Positions 38,397 through 49,544 of a DNA stretch of 64,000 nucleotides are shown here, piece after piece (within the stretch, counting starts at the first letter, position 1; every line of letters begins with the position of its first letter). The stretch spans positions 2,170,001 through 2,234,000 of the forward strand of contig JAPFFF010000023.1 of NCBI GenBank assembly GCA_039105265.1, read 5' to 3'. The stretch is from Tritrichomonas musculus (taxonomy: Eukaryota > Parabasalia > Tritrichomonadida > Tritrichomonadidae). A program made the translations under genes and the position numbers. A model generated the notes under the pieces. It was not told the origin of the DNA and ran no database searches. It worked only from the letters and a program-made list of their open reading frames with translations.

Positions 38397-40334
38397 TCAA
38401 TCATTGCTTTTTTCATTTTTGTGCTTTTCCAAAACTGGCACAAACCTCGATACCATAAGAGTTGGCTTCTTTTCATTATGGAAAAGATCATAGAACTCTT
38501 TCAATTTAGCATTTAAGTCAAAATCTATTTTCTGACCTTTTTGCGTCTGTAATTCAGCGGCAGTCTTGGCAATAGCAGCCCATCCTTTTTGTGCGTCATT
38601 GGGAATTCTTGGCTTGAGTCTTTTTACTTTCATTTGGTTAATATAAGCTTTCATCTTCTGATATTCCTTCTTGTTAATTCTACACATTTCAGTGAGAGCA
38701 TTTCCTGCTTTTTCAACAATACTTTTGTTCCAGTGCTTTTCACTTAATTTTAATGCGATTTCATACATAAATTTAACGGCCGCACGACCGTTTAGACCAA
38801 TCCAATTATCCATTGAAGCATTACGCCAAATATCAAGAGCAAGCTCTTGCAATTTGATGTTAGTGGAATCAGCACAATCGGCAATAAAATGAAAAACTCT
38901 TTTGGCCATTGGCTTGAAATCTTTTTGATCCATACGCTCGAAGATAGATATGATAATGTTAAATGTAGATATCTGCATCTGTGAGCTTGTTTGAGGCCAT
39001 TTTAATTCAATATATCTGAGAAATTTTGTTGCATATACACTATGTCCTGCTAAAACGGTCATTAACAATTGGCGAAGATTTTGCTGATAAAGAGGAAGGT
39101 CAGGAAGACCAATTAAAGGCAATACTCCTTCATTCATTACTTTCATATAATCTGTAGATACTATTGAAGAGTTGGTGAAGAATCTGGTGTATATATGTGT
39201 AAGAAAAATGATAAGTGGCATGGCACAAAATGGCGTTGTGGTTATATTTATTTGGTCGCTTAGCTTTTTCTTGACTAATTCAAGGATGGCTTTCTGCTCG
39301 TTTTGATGCGTGTCAAAGTATGTTCGTAAAAAAGCAACTAATTGCATTCGCTCATTTGCATCAGGCAATTGAGTTAGATTGATTGCTTTACGAGCAAGCT
39401 CAATATTGATATGTTTGGATTTTGGAAAAATTTGAACAAATCGATTTAAGATTTGATAACAATAGAACAAATGCGACCAACATGGTTCAACAATTGTCAA
39501 AGGATTACATTTGTCATACGTTAAAATAGGAGAACGAATATTATAATCTTGCTGGAATATATTTTTATCGAGCATATCAAATATCATCGTTTGTTGCTCG
39601 TCGTTTAATTGATTAATATGCCTGGTATTTTCAAAAAGTTCGATTAGCTCACATAATGTTCGCGCTTTAATTTCTTTTTCTTGAACTTGACTATTGATAT
39701 TTGTAAAGTCAAGTATACAGCTACATATTTCGATTTTACTTTTAAGTAAGGAGTCGAATTTGGGATCACCATATATTGGCAATGGAGGAAGGGCGGAAAA
39801 TTTAACATCAACGTTAAAAAGATTTGCTCCTGCAAATCGAGCAATATTAGGGACATCAGGATCAATAATTGGACCACTTGGCTGTCCTGTTATTTTTCCC
39901 CTATTCCCAGTTTGAATAATGCCAAATGTAGTTCGACTGAAAGGAGCGACCATTCTTGATGACGGCGGCATGCTCGGTTGAGAATTCGATGTAATGATGC
40001 TTGGCGGGGGTTTTGGCTTTAAACTTGCACTTAATTTTGAACTTGAGGTATTTATTTTAGGAGCTTTCCCTTTTGGACTTGATGGTGGCGGTGGAAGAGC
40101 TGAAGATATTGGGCCAAGTTTTGAAAGAAGCGGTTTTGAAGCGGGATTAGATAAATTACTAGATAGTTCATTCGATTCTTTTGGTACATCAGTCTTATCG
40201 TCAATTGCTGGTAACGGTTCTAAAGGCGCTAGAGTGGCTTGGTGAATCGAGAGATAATGATGTTTTTGTCCCGTGATTGGACGCGTTTGGAGAACGCTTG
40301 ATGAAGAATTTCGTTGGTGCATGAGCATCGTCAT
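38397..40334 (-). CDS. PP2A regulatory subunit, B56 (B') type
   Basis: 645 residues from the ATG at 40,334 (MTMLMH; a later Met is possible). Residues 1-175 are Ser/Pro-rich and disordered. The B56 HEAT-like core follows (about 190-600): LKSKIEICSCILDFTN, LCELIELFENTRHIN, the equivalent of AAWPHL (VEPCWSHLFYCYQIL), ERMQLVAFLRTYFD, and KFLRYIELKWPQTSSQM, which corresponds to the LKYWPKTHS signature; then LDIWRNASM, corresponding to LYYWNNEY. It targets PP2A to substrates. No PP2A catalytic gene is in the window; the 3,357 phosphatase is PP1-like. Full length, with an N-terminal extension. Confidence 0.9.
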   Translation of the reverse strand: MTMLMHQRNSSSSVLQTRPITGQKHHYLSIHQATLAPLEPLPAIDDKTDVPKESNELSSNLSNPASKPLLSKLGPISSALPPPPSSPKGKAPKINTSSSKLSASLKPKPPPSIITSNSQPSMPPSSRMVAPFSRTTFGIIQTGNRGKITGQPSGPIIDPDVPNIARFAGANLFNVDVKFSALPPLPIYGDPKFDSLLKSKIEICSCILDFTNINSQVQEKEIKARTLCELIELFENTRHINQLNDEQQTMIFDMLDKNIFQQDYNIRSPILTYDKCNPLTIVEPCWSHLFYCYQILNRFVQIFPKSKHINIELARKAINLTQLPDANERMQLVAFLRTYFDTHQNEQKAILELVKKKLSDQINITTTPFCAMPLIIFLTHIYTRFFTNSSIVSTDYMKVMNEGVLPLIGLPDLPLYQQNLRQLLMTVLAGHSVYATKFLRYIELKWPQTSSQMQISTFNIIISIFERMDQKDFKPMAKRVFHFIADCADSTNIKLQELALDIWRNASMDNWIGLNGRAAVKFMYEIALKLSEKHWNKSIVEKAGNALTEMCRINKKEYQKMKAYINQMKVKRLKPRIPNDAQKGWAAIAKTAAELQTQKGQKIDFDLNAKLKEFYDLFHNEKKPTLMVSRFVPVLEKHKNEKSND

Positions 40335-40694
40335 TCACCTTTTCAAATTACTAAAAACAAAAACGATTAAATTTATCAGAAATGAAAAGTATTTTTCGGA
40401 ATATACGTTATTTGTAAAATTATTACTAACGATTTTTCTTATGAAAAGTTAAAAAATTCAAAGTATATTATTTTTAAAAATAGGTATCAATTTTCTATTC
40501 GTATCTCAATTTTTTATTTTAATTTCAAAAACATTTTTCTCAAACTTTCTGCAATCAACTTTTATATAATTAATTTAAAATATTTTAATTTATAAAAATA
40601 ACAAAAAAAAAAAAAAAAAAAAAAAAAAATAAAATAATTGGAAAGAAATCATTACATTTATTATTACATACGAAAACATAATTATGCATTATCT
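40335..40694. other. Intergenic region with long A tract
   Basis: 360 bases including a 27-base A run at 40,603-40,629. No gene seen; the frame at 40,638-40,862 starts in low-complexity sequence and overlaps the next gene antisense. Confidence 0.5.
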
Positions 40695-41318
40695 TCAAAA
40701 CAAAATATAATCATTATAACAATCATATTTTGCTTCATTCTTTATAATATTCTCGTAATTAATATTAAACTCAATTGGTTTAAATTTAATTGTTTTAATC
40801 TGTCCATGTTTATCGTTGCAATTACTCATATTTTGACGATTATTTTCTGGATATGGAGTTGAAAAAGATAACTGAATACGCATTTTGCCAATTACTGCTC
40901 TCTTATAATTCTTATTTATAATTTCAATATTATGCTTTTGAATTGGATCATAAATGTTTATTTCTTTGATGCCAGTATTAATTATCCCAGTTTCCATTAA
41001 ATTGATTTTGTTTAACATTTTTGGAAAATCAGATGTACAAACGACTGTAGAAGCGATTATTGGCTCATTTGAAGATTGGTCTCTTTTTCTGAAAACAAAA
41101 AGAATCTTACTTGTTTGATTAGTAATATTTAATGCAAAAACATAATTAGAACAACACATTTTTTCTTTTTTAATATAGAAATGCTGCTTTTTTTCTTCTG
41201 GTATTGTAGTAATTCCAACTCGAATTTCATCACCATCATTAACCAAATCATTTAAGAGAGAAAACGAGATCAAATGAATATTAAGTCCAATTACGACTTT
41301 TTTATTAAATTGGGTCAT
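40695..41318 (-). CDS. Small beta-rich protein, possible C2-like family (paralogue 1)
   Basis: 207 residues from the ATG at 41,318. Not recognised by name. It resembles the protein at 49,545-50,060: VIGLNIHLISFSLLNDLVNDGDEIRVGITTIPEEKKQ aligns with MISLNIKLHSFKILEEIINENDTIRVSITTVPDMQKQ, and INIYDPIQ, then AVIGKMRIQLSFS, aligns with IDLYEPIQ, then KIIGHADIDFSL. The alternation of hydrophobic strands with the motif 'IGxxxIxxSF' recalls C2/beta-sandwich domains. The C terminus differs (basic, Asn-rich). No signal peptide. Probably a cytoplasmic lipid- or protein-binding domain, by inference only. Confidence 0.6.
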   Translation of the reverse strand: MTQFNKKVVIGLNIHLISFSLLNDLVNDGDEIRVGITTIPEEKKQHFYIKKEKMCCSNYVFALNITNQTSKILFVFRKRDQSSNEPIIASTVVCTSDFPKMLNKINLMETGIINTGIKEINIYDPIQKHNIEIINKNYKRAVIGKMRIQLSFSTPYPENNRQNMSNCNDKHGQIKTIKFKPIEFNINYENIIKNEAKYDCYNDYILF

Positions 41319-41572
41319 TGCTGTATTGTTTAAAAAATGATATAAACTTTATATAATCCTTGTTAATTGAAAATTCAATACTGAATATAAAAATAATTTC
41401 TTTTCAAAAATTATAAAATTAATAGAAAAAATTTTTCTTAATCATAGAAAAAAATAAAATCATTGAAATATTTAATAAATCAGATAAAAATGATTGAAAT
41501 ATTCTTTTTTTTTTATTTCAAAAAATATTAAAAGAAAAATAAATGACTGAAAAATTTCAAAATTAAAAAGTA

Positions 41573-42472
41573 ATGATACAATCAAAAACACAAAATGGAT
41601 ATCCAATAAATATTCCTACTATGTTCAACAAATATAAATATATCAAACAACTAGGCTGCGGAAGTACATGCGCTGTTTTTAAAGTTGAAGATCAATTCAG
41701 TCATGTAAAATTTTCAGCAAAGATTCTTCCAAAAAAAGATATCGAAGAGAGGAATCTAATGGAATCAATCATAAACGAGGTTAACATTCTTAGATCAATC
41801 GACCATTCTAATATAATTAAAGTTTATGATGCCTTTGAAATGAAAAATGAATACGAAGAAGAATATTTAGTTATTATTATGGAATATTGTTCAAAAGGGA
41901 ATTTGTTAAACTATGCTAGAAATCATGGATTTAAAACAGATGGAGAAAAGAAAAAAATAATTGAAGGATTTCTTGAAGCAATCCAATATCTTCATGAATA
42001 TAAAATTTCACACGGCGACATAAAATTAGAAAATATTCTTCTAGATGAATCTTATTCACCAAAATTATGTGATTTTGGTTATAGCCGAGTTAATCAAATC
42101 GCAGGTGACGAATCGAAGAATGGCACACTTTTTTATGCTGCCCCAGAATTATTTATCAAAGGTCAATTTGATACATTGAAAACAGATATTTATGCAATAG
42201 GCATTACACTATATACTCTCTCTGAATTGCAGCTCCCATTCAAGATGGGAAACAAAAAATCCATTGTGAATCAAATTTTGAGTGGTCATTTATCTTTTAA
42301 GAAAGGAATTGATCGACATTTAACTAAATTGATTGAAAAATGCACATCTAGAAATCCACAAAATAGACCAACAATCAGCGATATTATTAATGATGAATAT
42401 TTCACTTGTGAAAAAAATAATCAGGAGAATATTTTATCAACATTAAAATTCAAATTGCAACCTCAACATTAA
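41573..42472 (+). CDS. CAMK-like protein kinase, non-RD type
   Basis: 299 residues, ATG start; short upstream ATG frame (41,543) of 7 codons. A single kinase domain (about 20-280): GCGSTCAVFKV (28-38), FSAK with Lys 50, ISHGDIKLEN (145-154), CDFGYSR (166-172), GTLFYAAPEL, and TDIYAIGITLYTL. The catalytic loop reads HGD in place of HRD, so the Arg that contacts a phosphorylated activation loop is absent, while Lys, Asp and DFG remain. This predicts activity without activation-loop control. Typical of the CAMK-like families expanded in trichomonads. No regulatory domain beyond the kinase. Cytosolic. Confidence 0.93.
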   Translation: MIQSKTQNGYPINIPTMFNKYKYIKQLGCGSTCAVFKVEDQFSHVKFSAKILPKKDIEERNLMESIINEVNILRSIDHSNIIKVYDAFEMKNEYEEEYLVIIMEYCSKGNLLNYARNHGFKTDGEKKKIIEGFLEAIQYLHEYKISHGDIKLENILLDESYSPKLCDFGYSRVNQIAGDESKNGTLFYAAPELFIKGQFDTLKTDIYAIGITLYTLSELQLPFKMGNKKSIVNQILSGHLSFKKGIDRHLTKLIEKCTSRNPQNRPTISDIINDEYFTCEKNNQENILSTLKFKLQPQH

Positions 42473-43098
42473 TCAACAAGATAATATAAATGGATCATAT
42501 AATTCCACTTATGGATTTTGAATCCATAATTTTCGAATTACTATTTTTATATTTATAGTAAACTCTTTAAATTATCTTAAATAAAAAGCTATTCATGATT
42601 ATTTTAAAATTATTCGAGTACTCATATCAGCACCTTTCTTTTTTCTTCATATGCAGAATCACATCATTAATATCATTAAAATAATTAAATATTAAATAAT
42701 ATTTTTTTTTGTTAGGAATAATTTGGAAAAACAAGATGATTGAAAAAAGCATACTGCCTTATTTAATATAAAAATAACCAAGTTTTAGCAGAATAAACAA
42801 AATACTTTAATAATTTCGAATAAACGAGATAATGTTAAAAAATTATTTTGAAAATACTACAAAAGCAACTATCTAAAAATATAACAATAGATAAAATAAT
42901 ATTTTAGAGTACTCATAGTTATATAAAACTTAGTGTATTATCTTTATTAATAATATAAAATAAAAAATAGTATATTCAAAATCGGGAAAGTATCATATTA
43001 AATCAAATTACCCGCAACTCATATTTAACTTTAACATAATTAATATTATAAACATATTATAAATGGAAAAAAACAGAAATTGTATAAGCTCAAAAAAA
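42473..43098. other. AT-rich intergenic region
   Basis: 626 bases, strongly AT-rich. No gene, RNA or repeat recognised. Confidence 0.5.
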
Positions 43099-43926
43099 TT
43101 AATCGCCACTAGAAAGAATATCTACCTCATCCTTAGATGATGATAAACTTTCGATATCAGAGTGGCATTTCTTTTTTTTTGCACCGTTTCTAGGTCTGAC
43201 AACAGTAGACATCCGACTAAAGCCAGTATTATCAGCAATCAATGAGCTTTCTACATAAGATGTATTTAAACTTGAAGGGGAATTAGCAGTGCTTAAGTTA
43301 TTTAAAGATTGCGTTTCTCCTAAGCAAATTGGATCATAAGTTATTTCTCTTGAAAAATCAAAGTCTGTTCCTTCATCGTTAAGAAGTTGGTATGAGATAT
43401 TATAAAAATATTTGAAATTGATTTGAAATTTACAACCATTTATCGATTGATTCATTGAGATAAAGAAGCAAGTGACAATATTATCAAATGTCATTAAATT
43501 GAATTTAGAATTATCGAGAATTTTCTTAATTAAATGGAACAAATAAGCTAAACATTTTCGATTTGTATTTGGTAAATTGCTTAATACACTAACAACAGAG
43601 CTCGAATCGTTGTTGCGAAAGTGTTGATTGACGATTATCGGTATTAAAAGAGGTTCAGGAAGCTCACGCACCCATCTCTTCAAAAAAGAAGCTACATCAT
43701 CAACGGTTGATGATGGGGGAATAGCAACTTGCGGACACGAAAAAAGTATTCCGAGTTCTTTTACAATAAGTGTGCTTCCACATTTCCTAAAAATACCTTG
43801 CGATTTTGTTTTTGACGAAAGATAATTTATAACAACAGGTAAAAATGTCGGGACACCTTCCGGAGTCAGGATTAAATCCATCAATGGTTTCCCGTATATT
43901 GATGATGCTTGCAATTTATCATCCAT
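43099..43926 (-). CDS. RhoGAP-domain protein
   Basis: 275 residues, ATG at 43,926. A RhoGAP domain occupies about 10-190: GVPTFLPVVINYLSS, SQGIFRKCGS with the arginine finger at about Arg 47, DVASFLKRWVRELPEPLL, and AYLFHLIKKILDNSKFNLMTFDNIVTCF, the last matching the conserved helices around the catalytic site. A Ser-rich tail (about 200-275) has basic residues NGAKKKK. RhoGAP proteins stimulate GTP hydrolysis by Rho/Rac-type GTPases and thereby control the actin cytoskeleton. No other domain. All expected core motifs present, so it should be active. Confidence 0.9.
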   Translation of the reverse strand: MDDKLQASSIYGKPLMDLILTPEGVPTFLPVVINYLSSKTKSQGIFRKCGSTLIVKELGILFSCPQVAIPPSSTVDDVASFLKRWVRELPEPLLIPIIVNQHFRNNDSSSVVSVLSNLPNTNRKCLAYLFHLIKKILDNSKFNLMTFDNIVTCFFISMNQSINGCKFQINFKYFYNISYQLLNDEGTDFDFSREITYDPICLGETQSLNNLSTANSPSSLNTSYVESSLIADNTGFSRMSTVVRPRNGAKKKKCHSDIESLSSSKDEVDILSSGD

Positions 43927-44850
43927 TTTACTGAAGTTTTTTTTATCTTCAATATTTTGAATAACTTCTGAAAAATCGAATCTGAAGGAAATGGGTGGGC
44001 CAATTCTTAACGTTTTTTATATGAAAAATAAATATAATTATAAGTGAATGTAAATGATGGTAAATATTATTATTATATATATTTAATATAAATGGCGGTA
44101 ATTTTATAAAAAATATAATTCAAATTAAAAATAATAAAAAAAATAAAATTCATATCATTTATATAAATATCTCTTTAAAACAAGAATATTTTTTGCAATC
44201 AAATTATTTTTTTCATATTTTATTTTATTAGAAAAATAATATATTTTAAAAATTGCAGTTATAAGTTTTTAACTAAATATAAAGTGCATTTTCATATAAA
44301 ATCTTCATTAATTCAAAAAGTTAATGAGAAAATTTTTAATAAAAAAATTTTTCTTTTTTTACCTTGGATATAGTTTATATTTTCCTTTTTTTAATATTTT
44401 TTTAAATATAAAATATTTATTAGCAATAAAATAAAATATATTATATTAGAAATACCATTAAATATATGAAAGAAATAGAAAATAAAAAATGTATATTTTA
44501 TACATTTTTAAATTATTCAAAATTAAAATTTTTGATTTCTTGAAGTTTTTATCAATATTATTGAAGAAATTATCAATATTAAATAATTAATGAAAGTAAC
44601 TAATGAAATTAGTTTAATATAATAATACAAAATCTATTATTGATAAATCAACTATTGCTTGCATGTTTTTAAATAAATAGCAATATTCAATAATTGCTAT
44701 AAATTATGTGATAAATAGCTCATAAACCAATAAATTTGAAAAAAGAAAGGAATATTTCTATTACTTTATTGATTTTTATTTTTTTATCATTATTAAAATT
44801 AATAAATAATTAATTACACATCCTATACATTATGCTTTATAAAGATTTCA
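43927..44850. other. AT-rich intergenic region
   Basis: About 920 bases of very AT-rich sequence between the RhoGAP start and the DEAH relic. No gene recognised. Confidence 0.5.
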
Positions 44851-45267
44851 TCAATGAAATCTGAATCCAAATGGCAACAGGAGGCATTGTTTACACTCTC
44901 CTTTTTGGAGCCATTTTTTGCAATCAAGGCACAAGCACATTCTGCATCCAATCTGAGAGCAATGAATAGTTCCATCCTTCTTTCTACATAGAAGAAAAGT
45001 GGAATGATCTGGACAGAACTCAAATGCTGAATGAAGACTCAGATAGTAGATTGCTGAGAACCAAGTTCAAGCAACAGAGTTCAACTTTGGCTCTGAAATC
45101 AAACACAGCAAGTATTGGCCAAGCGGAATTGATGGCCGGCAACTTGTTCTTGCTGTGTTGATTGATTTTGAGACAAAAGGAAAAAGTGACACAAAAGAAC
45201 CAATACGATTCCCTTTCTCAGTGAGACTTGCTTCTTCATCAAGCGCTCCCAGCTCTTTCAATGCCTG
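44851..45267 (-). pseudogene. Relic of a DEAH helicase + TRIAD/RING zinc-finger gene (copy 1)
   Basis: Minus-strand fragments in two frames. The upstream part reads QALKELGALDEEASLTEKGNR, which matches the start of the HA2 domain C-terminal to DEAH-box helicase motors. The downstream part is an open frame from about 45,050 to 44,851: AFEFCPDHSTFLLCRKKDG, then CSQIGCRMCLCLDCKKW, then KGECKQCLLLPFGF, a Cys/His-rich finger resembling RING/IBR domains. Fusions of a DEAH helicase with a TRIAD module are known in plants (DEAH11/12). Here only the 3' part of such a gene remains, out of frame between the blocks, with no motor domain. A related relic lies at 51,028-51,289. Confidence 0.65.
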
Positions 45268-45771
45268 TTGATAAAAAAGAAGCTTGTAAATACTATAAAA
45301 GGGCAACAAACAAAAATCATTTTTTTTTTTGGATTTCTTTTTTATGGTCATGCACTTGCTCATGGAGTTGGAATAAATGAATTTATATTTTTTCGAAAAT
45401 TTTGAAAAATAATCGTTAATGGCGAAAATTTTTTTATGATACTTATGCATATTGATAAAAAAAACATAATGCATCATGTAAAGCGTTATTGTTATTGAAT
45501 TTGATGAATAAAATGTACTTTCTGAAAAAAAACTAATTTTTGCGATAAATTTGATCTTCCAGTTACATTCTCTTATCTAGGTATTAAATCTTTGTTATAC
45601 TTTTTATTTTATATTTAATAAATGAAATATAAATTATTAAAATGATTTTGATGCTGAGATAAAAATGAAATAAAGATAAAAAAATTGAGTAGTTTACAAA
45701 TTATATTTTTTGAGTTGAATTGTTTTTTCTTTGAATTATCTTAAATTTTTTTTTTAGTGGATTGTTCAATA
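45268..45771. other. Intergenic region
   Basis: About 500 AT-rich bases between the relic and the lipase-like gene. Similarity to the helicase ends abruptly near 45,267. The 136-residue frame reaching 45,477 is a shadow of the relic plus low-complexity DNA. Confidence 0.45.
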
Positions 45772-48700
45772 ATGGAGATACAAGATGATGCAATTTATAG
45801 TCCATCAGATGAACTATCAAAAGATAATCAAACTGATGAAAAGACTCAAAAGAAAAGGCGAGTTAAGTCAATAATTTCGAGTATCATTGTACTTATACCT
45901 CTACTAATTTTTATTTTAGTTTTCTTAGAATTATTTGCAATCTTTTATTTTGTATTTTGCGGAATTTCATCATTGATAATCAATTTATTTATATGTGATT
46001 GGCTTTCATTGTTTACAAAAAAATCGTATCATATTTTTTTATCAATTATCTCATGCTTGTCAGACTTTGGATTATTTTTTATTCTAGCCATTTTCTTAAT
46101 TTTCCTAATTAATGTATATTTTGCTTTATTTAAAAAACTGAAAAACTTTTTTTTTTGCAATACTTCACGATCTTAAAAATCAAATGGACAAAGATGATGA
46201 AGATGATTGTAAAACTTTTTCTTTGGAATTGCTTATAGCTTTAGGTATTACCATAATAGCTTCTGGATTTTTTATTTTATTTTTCTTCGTTTTATACAAA
46301 TGGTTATTTTATGTAGCAGCATTTGGTGAGCTATTTGTAATACTTATGATTCTTTCAGAAGAATATAATTCAAATTTAAAAGATAAAAAATATTATAAGC
46401 AAGTCATGTCAGAAAATGATTCTTCAAGTGATATTAATTCTTTAAATTTATCAAATGATGAAAATACATCCAACATTAATGATAATACAAATGATGAAAA
46501 TGAATCCAATATTATTGTTAATGCTAATGATGAAAATACATCAAATATTAACTTGATTTCAACGATCAATCATAACAGAATTGAAAATCAAATTGGTAAA
46601 AGTAATGAAGAAATTAAAAATATTTTGTCTGATTGTATTAAAAATGTTAATTTTAATATATCTGAATTCAACATATTAATCCAAGATATTAATTCAGAAA
46701 TTCAAAAAAACTGCAAATAATTTGAATAGCGTCAATTCGATCATAAAAAGAATAAATAATAATAATAATAATTTGTTTAATAGGATTGATACAATCAATG
46801 AAAGTTTCTTCACTGTAGAATTTAGTTATTGTTGTAATATTAATGATTCTGCAACAAATTTTAATAAAATCAATGAAATAAATAATATGATGTATAAATT
46901 GGTTGTTTTAATCAATAAGAAATTTTATCCATATAATAAGCAAGTTCAAGATGAAACAAATATCTTAAACAGCTCAGATGAAGATTCAGAAATAATTTGT
47001 TTTAAAGTTAAAGTAATTAACAAGATAGTTTTAGATTTACACATTTTATTTCAAGGTATAAAAAAAATAACGGAAAATATAAATGATATAATTGAAAATG
47101 AAATAAATAATGAAAAAAAGAAGATGAAGAGGATGAATTAAAAATAAAAGATGAGTCTGATTTTCTTTCTCTTATTCCAGAATGTGATGGAATGTTTGAC
47201 AACAGAATTAAGCCAAGAAAATTCCTTCAGAATAAAACCAAATACTTGATTTAAAAAACTATAATAACAATTATTTTATTTGGATTCCAATTATATTCAT
47301 TTTTGTATCCTTATCTTCTAGGAGAATTTTCATTACTCCAATTTTTTGCCTATTTAATCATAAGAATATGTTCCCATAATTTTATTGATATCTGTATTAA
47401 CTGGCCTAAAGTTATAAAATCATTGAAGGAAAAATCATATAGATTAATACTTTATATTATGTTAGTTTTATATGCTGTTTTATTTGTAGCTTTTATTGTA
47501 TTTTATATTATTGCATCAAAAATAAATATTTTCCCAACAATTGATAATGCATTCTATATAGAAAACAATGAAGATTGGCTCAAATATAACAATTTATTGG
47601 TGACTTCAGATGCTTTTTGTTTAAAAAGTGCACATAATAATGGATCATTAAAAACCGATGATTTTGCAATGATGACAACTCTTCCTAGATTGTATGATAT
47701 AAATAAAGAGAATAAATGCTATTTAAAGCCATCAAAAAGAGGATTATTTAACTCAACAATGAAATATATATTTGGTAAAGATTATGAATATGATGGCATT
47801 CAAATTATGCGTAAAATTATTGAACATAATTTATATCTAGTAATTACATCAGAAAAAATTTTGAATGAAAAATTGCAAGATTTTAAGCACCAGAATTATA
47901 AATTACTAAGCAAGCAATTTAACATTAAAAATTCAGATTATTTTGAGCATTTAGAAAAAGAAAAGTTAAATGAAAAAAGCATATTTTTATATAATTTATA
48001 TGAAGAATGTTTATCACAAAACAATAGAAATTGTGACAAGGAATGGGATGTTTTTACTCAATATTATTGGCCAAATACATTTTCAGATGAATATATAAAC
48101 ATTCCTGGATTTGAAAGCTATCAAATAAATATCGATTCTGATATGATAATTCAACAATCATTTATCACAGACGATGGAGAAAGTTGGTCAGGAACGCATT
48201 ACATTGTCGGAGGAGGATATGAAAACAAGTGGAATTTTGGATTTTTTATTGAAACGTTTGGTAAAAAATATATTCCTATGTTAATTGAAAACTTTCTGCC
48301 AATGTATTCATTTATTAGAGATATTAAAGGCGACATTTTAATTCGTCTAGATTGGTTAAATAAACATGTCTTTTATATGGATGATTTTACAACAAAAAAA
48401 ATGAAATCATTGTCTGAATTATATAATCAAGTCAATTTTTCACATCAATCATTATTTGCAATAGGACACTCTATTTCTGGAACTGCACTAAAAGTAATTT
48501 CACTATTAACTGATGTGCATGGAATTGTATTCGAAGCTTCTGATAGTGAAACAAATATGAATTTTCTTGATAAATCACATTTAACCAAATTAAGTGAATC
48601 AGAGAGTTTAATCACCAACATTTATTTTGATGGAACAATTTTTACAGGTTTTGATGAAAAATGTAACAGTAATGGAATCCTTCCAAAACGATGTTTATTG

Positions 48701-48862
48701 CCTAATGTTTATGATACTGCTTGCTTAACAGCAATTTCTTGTTCAAATACAATGAAATATGTTCCATTTTGTCAACAAGTTCTTGCACAAAATAAGCAAG
48801 ATCCAATGAAAGAATATAATATTTCTTTTGATGCATATTTAAAGCATTATGGCTATATATAA
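45772..48862 (+). pseudogene. Multi-TM protein with lipase-like domain, frame broken
   Basis: Four consecutive open frames (starting near 45,772, 46,184, 46,722 and 47,303; the last two have no ATG) appear to be one gene. In order: an acidic N terminus and several membrane helices (to about 46,380), an Asn/Asp/Ser-rich linker (about 46,400-46,720), another polar region, two membrane helices (about 47,260-47,520), and a long domain with FAIGHSISGTALKVIS at about 48,460-48,505, a GxSxxG nucleophile elbow like those of class 3 lipases. Frame changes follow homopolymers (T run at about 46,146-46,156, A runs at 46,704-46,710 and 47,111-47,117), and a TAA lies at 47,252. They could be real decay or sequence errors. 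If intact, a membrane-bound hydrolase is likely. Confidence 0.6.
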
Positions 48863-49544
48863 ATTAAAAATTTATTTATTATACTTTTTATAAAACTTTT
48901 TTTTTTTTAGTTTGACACTAGGCCTTATTTTTTTTACATCACAAATACTATAAACGTCTTTTTAACGTCTTTTTTCGTAAAATAACGATTTTTTGATTTG
49001 TAGTATTAATGAAACTTTTTGAATGCGAATAATTTTTTTTTATTTTATGAAGAATCAAAAATAATATTATTTAATTTGAAAAACATTTTACTATTTTATC
49101 TTTTTATTTTTAAATTATTTAAAACATTTTTAATATAAAAAAATAATTGTAGATCAAGATAAAAATAAAAAACTAATATCGAGAAAATAACGTATTTACA
49201 ATTGTAATTACAATTGTAATTTTTAAACGGACAAGTTGTATACAATTGTAAATACAAAAACCAAGGCTTATTTGACACAATTATTTTATTAAAATAAATG
49301 TATTGCTGAAATTTATTGTACTATATTAAATGAATTCTACTGTTTATTTTGATTGCTTGTATTAAAAAGAAAATTTCGTCTTTTTTTGTTTTTTTACATA
49401 TTTAATAAGCATGATAAAAATTGATTTCGTATGACATAAAAAAATATATCTCATAGCATAAGCCTGAGGTTATAAAATGTTTTTATATTATTTAATTAAA
49501 TTGATAATATAGATGTCTTTGAAATACTTAATGGATTATCTATT
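48863..49544. other. Intergenic region with palindrome cluster
   Basis: About 680 AT-rich bases. The only structured part is three copies of the palindrome TACAATTGTA at 49,197-49,206, 49,209-49,218 and 49,241-49,250, with an imperfect fourth (ACAAGTTGTA, 49,231-49,240). No gene recognised. Confidence 0.55.
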
